From positions 1 through 20,860 of the forward strand of contig JBFILW010000026.1 in assembly GCA_041612005.1 (NCBI GenBank): DNA of 20,860 nt, read 5' to 3'. Under the pieces are notes generated by a model. It saw nothing but the letters and a program-made list of their open reading frames with translations, ran no database searches and was not told the DNA's origin. The DNA is from JBFILW01 sp041612005 (lineage in GTDB: Bacteria > Gemmatimonadota > Gemmatimonadetes > Palauibacterales > Palauibacteraceae). This document shows positions 15,136 through 20,860 of this stretch, one piece after another. Each line of letters opens with the position of its first letter. Within the stretch, counting starts at the first letter, position 1. The translations under genes and the position numbers were made by a program.

Positions 15136-15760
15136 CGATCTCCCCACCGCAGCTGCACTGGTAGACGCCGGCCGGCACTTGTTTGGACGCCACGGCTACG
15201 AAGGGACTTCGGTCCGGACGCTGACGCGGCTCGCTGGCGCCAACCTGGGCGCCGTCACCTACCATTTCGGCTCCAAGGAAGCACTCTACCGAGCCGTCCT
15301 GGCCAGCGGCCTCGAACCGCTGGCTGCCGGCGTGTCCGAGATCGCTGCTCAACCCGGACAGGCGATGGACCGTGTGGAGTGGGTGGTACGCCTCTGCTGT
15401 GATTACCTGGCGGAAAACCCGGACGTGGCCCGGTTGCTCACCCGGCAGCTGGCCGCTGGTGGCACCCTGCCTGAACCGGCCAGAACGGCCTTTGAGCGCA
15501 TTGTGTCTACCCTGGCGGCCGTCATTGAGGATGGACAGAGCTCCGGTTCGATCCGGGCCGCCGACCCCCAGCTACTGGCGATGAGCGTGCTTGCGGAACC
15601 GGTACAGTGGAATCTGGGATGGCCTAAATCCCGTGCGGAATCAGGGCAAGTCGAGGAAGCCCCGGCCGATCGGCCGGGGCTGGACGAGCACACGATCGAG
15701 TTTGTGCTCGCCGGCCTGCGAGCGGCCACGCCGGAGCGTGGCCGGGCCAGGCGGCGCTAG
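15128..15760 (+). CDS. TetR-family transcriptional regulator
   Basis: A 210-residue regulator. The N-terminal helix-turn-helix spans about residues 8-54 (LVDAGRHLFGRHGYEGTSVR, then LTRLAGANLGAVTYHFGSKEALYRAVL), the classic TetR signature. The C-terminal ligand/dimer domain, with WVVRLCCDYLAENPDVARLLTRQL at about 85-108, resembles the CerR/AefR-type C-terminal domains found in TetR regulators of efflux and envelope genes. ATG 15128 overlaps the DUF308 stop by eight bases; an upstream in-frame start at 15086 is inside DUF308 and unlikely. The Arg-rich C-terminus (ERGRARRR) is encoded by strong GC hairpins. The effector is unknown. Confidence 0.9.
   Translation: MTDDLPTAAALVDAGRHLFGRHGYEGTSVRTLTRLAGANLGAVTYHFGSKEALYRAVLASGLEPLAAGVSEIAAQPGQAMDRVEWVVRLCCDYLAENPDVARLLTRQLAAGGTLPEPARTAFERIVSTLAAVIEDGQSSGSIRAADPQLLAMSVLAEPVQWNLGWPKSRAESGQVEEAPADRPGLDEHTIEFVLAGLRAATPERGRARRR
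15658..15681. repeat. 24-bp perfect palindrome inside the TetR gene
   Basis: The half-site AGCCCCGGCCGA (15658-15669) is followed without spacer by its exact reverse complement (15670-15681). It encodes the loop-like APADRPG segment of the TetR protein. As DNA it could be a dimer-binding site or cruciform; as RNA it has no loop and would need to open. Chance in GC-rich sequence is possible. Confidence 0.6.
15723..15744. terminator. Hairpin at convergent gene ends
   Basis: CGGCCACGC (15723-15731) pairs perfectly with GCGTGGCCG (15736-15744) around CGGA, with extra outer pairs possible (GCCTG/CAGGC). It lies in the last codons of the TetR gene; the converging DUF4097 gene stops only 3 bp after the TetR stop. 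No T-run is present, so its role as terminator is inferred from position. Confidence 0.45.
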
Positions 15761-15763
15761 ACG

Positions 15764-16582
15764 TCAGCGGGCGCGGTTCAGCTCGATGCTCCCGTTCACG
15801 GTCTGCAAGTCCAGGTCACGACCCCCATCGCCGATCGTACCGGTCAGCTTCTTGGAGGAGAATCGTCCCTTGACCGTGAGCGGGAAGTCCGTGTGGATGC
15901 TGCCGTTGACTGTCTGAGCCGTGACCTTGGCGCTCAGATTGCTCGGCAGGTCCAGAACGATGCTTCCATTGACGGTGTTGAAATCCAGGTCGCCGCTCCA
16001 GTCCGCTCTTCCCAACGCGGCTTTGATCGACCCGTTCACTGTCGTTGCCCTTGCCAACCCGCGCGTCGAGACGGTCACGTCGCCGTTGACCGTGTTCACA
16101 ACGACATCCGCCGTCAAGTTCTCGGCCCTGACTTCCCCGTTTACCGAGGATCCGCGGAACTTGACGCCGTCGGGCACTTGGACGGTGAAAGAGACCTGGA
16201 CGTCGTTGTTGTGCGTATTCATGCGCCCTTCATTGCCCGGAGCGCATTTGTTCGGCTTCTTGCCCTCTCGGGTCGGATACACGGCACAGATGGTGACGCC
16301 GCCCGAGTGCTCGATGACCTCGATCCGCACCGTTGACGGGTCATCCTTGCGGGCCTTCTTGACGGCCTTGACCGCCGCCCCACTGCCCGAAACCCCACGA
16401 GCCTCGACGTCGCCATTGACGCCCTTCACCTCGAGTGTCTTCCCGGCAGCGAGCTGCCCGCTCCACTCGAAATCCTGCTGAACCTCGACCATCATGTCGA
16501 CGACGGCACCCGAGGCAGCCGTTGGAGCCGCGCCAATGGCGATCAGACAAAAGCCCGCCAGCGCGGCGATATTCTTGAGCAC
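15764..16582 (-). CDS. Secreted DUF4097-family protein with VNG repeats (module B)
   Basis: A 272-residue exported protein. Signal peptide about 1-25 (KNIAALAGFCLIAIGAAPTAASGA). The mature chain holds seven copies of a beta-turn motif V-N-G-(S/D/E)-(I/V), at about residues 55, 147, 165, 182, 204, 225 and 262, consistent with a DUF4097 beta-solenoid; between the first and second copies is an insert with two cysteines (ICAVYP and NKCAPG) that may form a disulfide. I chose the GTG at 16582 because AGGAGG lies five bases upstream. Longer frames to ATG 16603, 16615 or 16636 exist (the last overlaps the previous stop as ATGA) but have no Shine-Dalgarno site. Last gene of the module B operon. Confidence 0.83.
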   Translation of the reverse strand: MLKNIAALAGFCLIAIGAAPTAASGAVVDMMVEVQQDFEWSGQLAAGKTLEVKGVNGDVEARGVSGSGAAVKAVKKARKDDPSTVRIEVIEHSGGVTICAVYPTREGKKPNKCAPGNEGRMNTHNNDVQVSFTVQVPDGVKFRGSSVNGEVRAENLTADVVVNTVNGDVTVSTRGLARATTVNGSIKAALGRADWSGDLDFNTVNGSIVLDLPSNLSAKVTAQTVNGSIHTDFPLTVKGRFSSKKLTGTIGDGGRDLDLQTVNGSIELNRAR

Positions 16583-16611
16583 TTGGTCCTCCTGACCCCG
16601 CATATTCCGGT

Positions 16612-16643
16612 TCATTGACGCAAAACCCCGGCTCATTGACGCA
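16612..16643. repeat. 11-bp direct repeat at the DUF4097 gene junction
   Basis: TCATTGACGCA occurs at 16612-16622 and again at 16633-16643, 21 bp apart. The second copy contains the stop codon of the upstream DUF4097 gene. It looks like a small tandem duplication of the gene's 3' end in the gap before the next gene. Confidence 0.6.
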
Positions 16644-17478
16644 CCAGCTGAATGGAGCCATCGAAGGTCTCCAGCTCGGCCTGCGCCTTTCCGCTTCCCA
16701 GCACAAAGCTGAGTCTGTGACCACCGTGATAGTCCTCAACGGTGATCGGGAAGTCCGTCTCGAAGTCGCCGTCCACAGAGGCCACGACGACCGTTGCGTT
16801 CGCATCAGCGGGAATCACCATCCGGACATCGCCGTCGTGCGTGGTCAGCCGGTAACGACCACCGTCGTGGACCGTGCCGTTGTAGTAGATGTCCCCGTCC
16901 AGCGTGCTTGCCTGCACGTGCTTTGAGTCGACGTCGTCGAGGATGATGTCTCCCTCGAACGTCTCTGCGAAGATCTCTCCGACCGCGTTGACGATCGTGA
17001 TGTCGTCCTCCGCGGTCGATGCGCGAATCGTTCCTCTCGCATCACGGATGGCGATTTCACCCTCCACCGTGTGGACGTTGATGATCCCGTTGCCGCCCTG
17101 CACCCCGATCTCGCCCTCGATCGTCTCGATCGTCACCTCACCGCGCACGTCCTCCAGGTAGACATCGGTGCTGACGCCATGAAGGTTGAGCGCCATGGAC
17201 TGGGGCACTGAAATCACGAAGTCGACGTTGGACGGACCGTATTTCCACTTCGTCTTCACCTTGATCGTCGACCCGGACCTGTTGAGGCTCAAATAGCCGT
17301 TCTCGTCGTCGATGTCGGCCATGATCCGCACATCGTTGCGGTTCCACCCGGTGACCCGGATCTCCCCCTCCATGTTGTGCAGCTCGAGCTTGTCGCTTCC
17401 GTTCACCGCGAAGGTGGTGTCCACCTGTTGAACGGGAGCAATCGCTGTGAGCAGCCCCAGTGCGAGAGTTCCCAACAT
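16633..17478 (-). CDS. Secreted DUF4097-family beta-strand repeat protein (module B)
   Basis: A 281-residue exported protein with a short signal peptide (MLGTLALGLLTAIAPVQQ). The mature chain is a run of beta repeats with E/D-G turns: HNMEGEIRV, ETIEGEIGV, HTVEGEIAI, ETFEGDIIL, STLDGDIYY, TTHDGDVRM, ASVDGDFET and ETFDGSIQL. It is a paralogue of the genes at 6770 and 15764, sharing VTGWNRNDVRI with the former and the DFPITVxxxxGxxxSF-like ending with the latter (DFPLTVKGRFSS). ATG 17478 follows a GTG at 17481; GGAGGG sits seven bases before the ATG. It begins 16 bp after the anti-sigma stop, in one operon. Confidence 0.86.
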   Translation of the reverse strand: MLGTLALGLLTAIAPVQQVDTTFAVNGSDKLELHNMEGEIRVTGWNRNDVRIMADIDDENGYLSLNRSGSTIKVKTKWKYGPSNVDFVISVPQSMALNLHGVSTDVYLEDVRGEVTIETIEGEIGVQGGNGIINVHTVEGEIAIRDARGTIRASTAEDDITIVNAVGEIFAETFEGDIILDDVDSKHVQASTLDGDIYYNGTVHDGGRYRLTTHDGDVRMVIPADANATVVVASVDGDFETDFPITVEDYHGGHRLSFVLGSGKAQAELETFDGSIQLVRQ

Positions 17479-17494
17479 CACTCGACCCTCCGAT

Positions 17495-18268
17495 CTAGCT
17501 TTGAGCGGTCGCGAAGTAATTCGCGTACCGCAGAAGATCCATTTTTCGTCGCATCGTGTCAGCCAGATGCGTGTTCAGGTATGCGCTGCCCGGATCTGCG
17601 GCCAGCGCTGTCCGCGCTTCAGCGATCGCCCGGTCGATCACGGCGAGACTGTGGCGGAGCGTCGCGATCGTCTCGGGCTCCAGATTACCCTCTCCCACCC
17701 TCAGCGCCTCTTCCAGATCCTCGATCGCCGTCTCGTACTTGGTGATCAGCGGCGCCTCTGCCGTCGTCAGCGCCACTCCCGGCGGAGACACTAGCTGCGG
17801 TGCCCGGTTTGCGGCCACGGCCGCGCCGGGTCCTGCCGCGCTGGCCAGCTCGGATTCCTCACCGCCGCTCGAGAGGGCGATCCACGCCGCGCCGGCCGAC
17901 ATCAGAATCGTGGCGATTCCTGCCGCCGCGAGCTGCGGGATCGAGAAAGACAGACGACGCTGCCAGGGGCGAAGCTCGGCCCGAGCACCGACCCGACCGC
18001 GGATGTCGACCACATCGGTCGTGGCTTTCTGCCCCGCCCGGCCCTCGGACTCGATCCGCTCGATGATTCCGGACCACAGCTCATGAGTCGGTCGCTGATC
18101 CTCCAGCCCATCCGCCCGGGCCACGACCTGCCGCAGATCCGAGAGCGTCGCCGCGCACTCGGAGCACCCGGCGATGTGGGCTTCCAGTCTTGCCTGGTCG
18201 TCCCATCCCAGTACTCCGTCCAGGTACTCGGAGAGTCGCTCAGTCCATCGATCGTGCATCATGTTCAT
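17495..18268 (-). CDS. Zinc-finger anti-sigma factor with extracytoplasmic helical domain (module B)
   Basis: A 257-residue single-pass membrane protein predicted to hold the adjacent sigma factor inactive. The zf-HC2 motif is H31-x3-C35-x2-C38 (AHIAGCSECA). A transmembrane segment lies at about 110-132 (IPQLAAAGIATILMSAGAAW). After an Ala/Pro-rich linker, a helical domain at about 170-250 contains LEPETIATLRHSLAVIDRAI and ALAADPGSAYLNTHLADTMRRKMDLL, matching the module A anti-sigma factor in order and spacing. Several ATGs begin the frame (18268, 18262, 18259); none has a strong Shine-Dalgarno site. It starts 39 bp after the sigma stop, unlike the four-base overlap in module A. Confidence 0.88.
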   Translation of the reverse strand: MNMMHDRWTERLSEYLDGVLGWDDQARLEAHIAGCSECAATLSDLRQVVARADGLEDQRPTHELWSGIIERIESEGRAGQKATTDVVDIRGRVGARAELRPWQRRLSFSIPQLAAAGIATILMSAGAAWIALSSGGEESELASAAGPGAAVAANRAPQLVSPPGVALTTAEAPLITKYETAIEDLEEALRVGEGNLEPETIATLRHSLAVIDRAIAEARTALAADPGSAYLNTHLADTMRRKMDLLRYANYFATAQS

Positions 18269-18307
18269 CCGATTCGTTCTTCGGTTCTGGTCGTTCGGGT
18301 TCGTCTA

Positions 18308-18829
18308 TCAGTCCAGGTATCGCCTCAGGAACATCCGAGCCCGGTGTAGCTGCGACTTCGACGTTCCGTCCGAGATCTCCAGCATCTCCGCGATCTCGTG
18401 GTGTTTGTACCCCTCCACGTCGTGCAACACAAAAACTTCTTTCGCTCGTTTCGGCAGCCGTCCGATCGCCGCCTCGAAATCCATCGCCAACCCTGGCGTC
18501 TCGGGTCCCGCCGCGCGCCGCTCGACCGCTTCGTCCCCGGCCGCGTAGCGCTCCCGTTGGCGTCCAAGCTGCTTCCGTCGTGCCAGTATCACGTTGATCG
18601 CCAGCCGATGCAGCCAAGTGCCGAACGCCGACTCGCCGCGGAAGCTACCCAGCTTACTCCAGGCGCGGATGAACACGTCCTGCGTCACATCATCCGCCAC
18701 ATCCGCGTCCATCATCCTCCGGACCAGACTGTGGATCCGCGCGACGTGCGCCTCGTATAGCCTTTCGAACGCCCGCGTATCGCCGGCCGCGGCTGCTGCC
18801 GCGTCGGCGATCTCAGAGCGCGAAGTCAT
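18308..18829 (-). CDS. ECF-type RNA polymerase sigma factor (module B)
   Basis: A 173-residue group 4 sigma factor. Region 2, about 19-87, includes DDVTQDVFIRAWSKLGSFRG and FGTWLHRLAINVILARRK. Region 4, about 116-170, includes LPKRAKEVFVLHDVEGYKHH and LEISDGTSKSQLHRARMFLR. It is a close paralogue of the sigma factor at 8313; both share the FVLHD(I/V)EGY and GTSKSQLHRAR segments. I start at ATG 18829, with GAGG four bases before GCCG-ATG; frames to 18883 or 18958 lack a ribosome site. A GAACC-N16-TATC element lies 66 nt upstream. First gene of the module B operon. Confidence 0.92.
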   Translation of the reverse strand: MTSRSEIADAAAAAAGDTRAFERLYEAHVARIHSLVRRMMDADVADDVTQDVFIRAWSKLGSFRGESAFGTWLHRLAINVILARRKQLGRQRERYAAGDEAVERRAAGPETPGLAMDFEAAIGRLPKRAKEVFVLHDVEGYKHHEIAEMLEISDGTSKSQLHRARMFLRRYLD

Positions 18830-18894
18830 CGGCCCTCGCCGTTCGCTCTGCAGGCTGATCCTCCTGGCTCCGGAAGTCCTCATGCATACCGTTG

Positions 18895-18919
18895 GATAGC
18901 CCAGGGACCCGAAAGGTTC
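18895..18919 (-). promoter_or_regulatory. Candidate ECF sigma promoter B (before module B sigma gene)
   Basis: On the minus strand GAACC (18919-18915) is followed by 16 bases and TATC (18898-18895), 66 nt before the ATG at 18829. The upstream element reads TTGAACCTTT. The module A upstream region also shares AGGATACC a short way before its GAACC elements. Autoregulation by the module B sigma factor is inferred. Confidence 0.5.
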
Positions 18920-18929
18920 AAGTCGTTTC

Positions 18930-18995
18930 GCGGGTATCCTCGCTCGCCGACAGGGCATTCAGGGATTGAACGGTTGTCTCGCGAGGATATCCCGC
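18930..18995. repeat. Interrupted inverted repeat between DUF5916 and sigma genes
   Basis: GCGGGTATCCTCGC (18930-18943) is nearly the reverse complement of GCGAGGATATCCCGC (18981-18995), with one extra base in the right arm and a 37-bp spacer. It lies 46 bp past the DUF5916 stop and just upstream of candidate promoter B. It may be a terminator for the DUF5916 transcript or an operator. Confidence 0.45.
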
Positions 18996-19041
18996 TTCCG
19001 GAGGGTTGCGGGACCGACCCGAAGAAACGGCGAAGAGTCGC

Positions 19042-20860
19042 CTAGAAGGGAATCCAGTACGTGACTTTGACGGCGAAGAAGCTCTGCCCGGGCGAGGTGA
19101 TCGCGTCGAGGTAGTCGCCGGGATTCGCCGAACGTGGATTCGTGACGGCCGCGCCGTCATTCCGATTCAGCTGCCACACCAGGAACAGAGTGCTTCCGGG
19201 ACGCCACTCCCAGCGCGCCACCAGGTTGGTGCGGAACGAGAGGAAGGTGAAGTCGTCTCGGCTCAGGGTGAACTGCTGGTTGCCGTCAGTGACCAGCAGC
19301 TCCTGTGGCGCCTCAGGCTCAACGATCTCGATCGTGGTGCCGTCCGTGCCGTACTCTCGCAGGGTGCGGCACTTCCAACATTCCAGCTCGCCGTAGTTGT
19401 AGTAGCGACCGGTGGATACGAATGGCTCGGCGTACCCTTCGAGGCTGAACTCCGGCGTGAAGGAGTAGTTGAGCCGGAACCGGGTGGAGAACGTGCTCTG
19501 GTCGATAAAGGCAAAGACGTAGCGCTCGCCGAACGTCCGCGGGTTGTCCCGTGCCAGCGTCGTGACGTACTGGCGCGCATCGGTCCCGATCGACCATTCC
19601 GGGCTGAGGCTGAGCTCCCACGATCCGCCGGGCTGGAAGCTGATGTTGCCCTCTAGGATGTAATCCCAGCCGCCTGTCTCGCCTCTCCCGTACAGCATCC
19701 AGGCCCTGAAGCGGGTCTTCTTCCGAAAATCGCTGAAGAAGCTCCCGTTTACGTTCCAGAAGTGGCCGCGGCCCATCGAGATACCGCCGCGGGTCAGCTT
19801 GTCGTTCTGCGTGCGTGGGTTGAACTCAGCGCTGAGGTTGAAGCCCCAGAAGCTCTTGAGCTGGGCGCCGAACTCGAGGTCGATGAACGAGTACTGGCGG
19901 GTTCCGCCAAAATTCCACCCGCTCCCCAGATAGAGGCTCGCGTCGTAGCGGTGGAACACGTTGCCGGGGACGCTCTCGCGGTAGCGGAGATAGCCGAACC
20001 CGTCGATGTCGTCCGAAGAGCCCAGGCGTCCCACGTCGTTCAACTCGAAGCCGGGCGACTCCAGGTTGACCTCGGCGCCCCACAGCCAGTGGCGAGCCGA
20101 CGTCTTGTCAAACTCGAGCCCAAGGCTGTAGCCGAACAGCGACGAGCGCGACGGATCGTAGTCCAGGTAGCAACCCGGCACCGGGTTCGGGACGTTGCAA
20201 TTGGCGTCGGGTCGCTGGTAATAGCGGGCGCTGGACGTCTGCGCGAGGTCGATCGTAGACTCGCTGCCCTGAATGTAGGCGGCGCCCGCGTATCCGCTGA
20301 GCTCGTACTGGCCGCCATCGAAGCGCAGGTTCCAATCCACCCCCCCGGTATACGCTTGCTTTCGGAGGATGTCGGCCAGCGGGTCCACCTGCTGGAAGTC
20401 CCGCCGGGTGCCCGTGCCGACGATGCCGACCGTTGAGCCGGAGGAGCCGAACTCCTGCTCGAGCCGCACGACGCCATAGCCCGTGGGCGGCTCCACCCGA
20501 TAATCACGGAAATCCCGGCCTTCGAGGTCCACGGTCGTCGCGTTCTCCGCAGGTGTGAAAGCCAGTAGGCCACCAACCGAGAGTCCCGACTGCGTGCGCC
20601 CGGTCAGCTTCGCGGCCCCGATGATGGTGGTCTGGTCCGGCGTGCTGGAGAAGTCCACGTTGGCCGGGAGGTTGCCGCGCGGCGGCTGCCCGATGCGGCG
20701 GGAGTAGTAGTAGCCGGGTCCGTTTCCTTCCAGGAGCTGTCGGCCCTCGAGAAAGAACGGTCGACGCTCCGGGAAAAAGACCTCGAAGGCCGATAAGTTG
20801 ACGACCGCCGGGTCCTGCTCCACCTGCCCGAAGTCGGGATTCACCGTCGCGTCGAGAGTC
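19042..20860 (-). CDS. DUF5916 outer-membrane beta-barrel protein (5' end outside window)
   Basis: The C-terminal 606 or so residues of a DUF5916 protein; the frame stays open through the right edge, so the true start and the usual N-terminal carbohydrate-binding-like (CBM9-type) domain lie outside. The visible part opens TLDATVNPDFGQVEQDP, then AFEVFFPERRPFFLEG, the hallmark DUF5916 core. The rest is alternating amphipathic strands with many Tyr, Trp and Phe (for example FWGFNLSAEFNPRTQND, GSTLFLVWQLNRND) and ends VKVTYWIPF, a terminal-phenylalanine strand typical of outer-membrane barrels. ECWKCR gives a C-x-x-C pair in a loop. DUF5916 proteins are common in Bacteroidota, Gemmatimonadota and Acidobacteriota; function is not established. 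The GTG at 20844 is an internal valine, not the start. Confidence 0.9.
   Translation of the reverse strand, partial: TLDATVNPDFGQVEQDPAVVNLSAFEVFFPERRPFFLEGRQLLEGNGPGYYYSRRIGQPPRGNLPANVDFSSTPDQTTIIGAAKLTGRTQSGLSVGGLLAFTPAENATTVDLEGRDFRDYRVEPPTGYGVVRLEQEFGSSGSTVGIVGTGTRRDFQQVDPLADILRKQAYTGGVDWNLRFDGGQYELSGYAGAAYIQGSESTIDLAQTSSARYYQRPDANCNVPNPVPGCYLDYDPSRSSLFGYSLGLEFDKTSARHWLWGAEVNLESPGFELNDVGRLGSSDDIDGFGYLRYRESVPGNVFHRYDASLYLGSGWNFGGTRQYSFIDLEFGAQLKSFWGFNLSAEFNPRTQNDKLTRGGISMGRGHFWNVNGSFFSDFRKKTRFRAWMLYGRGETGGWDYILEGNISFQPGGSWELSLSPEWSIGTDARQYVTTLARDNPRTFGERYVFAFIDQSTFSTRFRLNYSFTPEFSLEGYAEPFVSTGRYYNYGELECWKCRTLREYGTDGTTIEIVEPEAPQELLVTDGNQQFTLSRDDFTFLSFRTNLVARWEWRPGSTLFLVWQLNRNDGAAVTNPRSANPGDYLDAITSPGQSFFAVKVTYWIPF

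Noticed and set aside
15893..17161. Repeated VNG and EG codons as a CRISPR-like or tandem DNA repeat array
   Set aside because: The periodicity is at protein level with variable spacing and diverged codons; it is explained by DUF4097 beta repeats.

Overview
This is a GC-rich window from a diderm bacterium. Evidence for two membranes is an MCE-type (Mla/Pqi) lipid-transport operon, two outer-membrane beta-barrel proteins, two or more lipoproteins and many signal peptides. The mix of a DUF5916 barrel, a GWxTD-like protein, and ECF sigma/anti-sigma pairs linked to DUF4097 proteins is what I would expect from Gemmatimonadota, Acidobacteriota or a relative. That placement is inference, since no rRNA or phylogenetic marker lies in the window. 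I see no tRNA, rRNA, CRISPR array, transposase or phage gene. It reads as chromosomal cell-envelope and regulatory sequence.

Layout. 1-4480: a caffeoyl-CoA O-methyltransferase-like enzyme, then a compact operon of STAS-MlaE permease, MlaF ATPase, MlaD (MCE) protein and a PqiC-like lipoprotein, closed by a 14-bp perfect hairpin. 4503-6005 (minus): an unrecognised, possibly C2-like protein and a CHAD-domain protein. 6126-8828 (minus): module A, made of an ECF sigma factor, a zinc-finger anti-sigma factor and a secreted DUF4097 protein, followed by a secreted YtkA-like protein with its own promoter. 9059-12341 (plus): a membrane GGDEF protein with a degenerate active site, a 325-bp gap holding a good intrinsic terminator, and a large exported GWxTD-like protein. 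12403-14240 (minus): a small outer-membrane barrel and a His-rich lipoprotein, probably co-transcribed. 14551-15760 (plus): a DUF308 (HdeD-like) membrane protein overlapping a TetR regulator. 15764-18829 (minus): module B, made of an ECF sigma factor, an anti-sigma factor and two tandem DUF4097 proteins. 19042-20860 (minus): the 3' part of a DUF5916 outer-membrane protein that runs off the right edge.

The most interesting signal is the pair of parallel modules A and B. Each runs sigma, then anti-sigma, then DUF4097. The two anti-sigma factors share a homologous C-terminal extracytoplasmic helical domain. The upstream regions of both sigma genes, and of the YtkA-like gene, carry the same spaced motif GAACC-N16-(C/T)ATC on the coding strand, 41 to 66 nt before the start codons. 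I infer an envelope-stress-type regulon in which sigma factors drive their own operons and export beta-solenoid DUF4097 proteins plus at least one more secreted protein.
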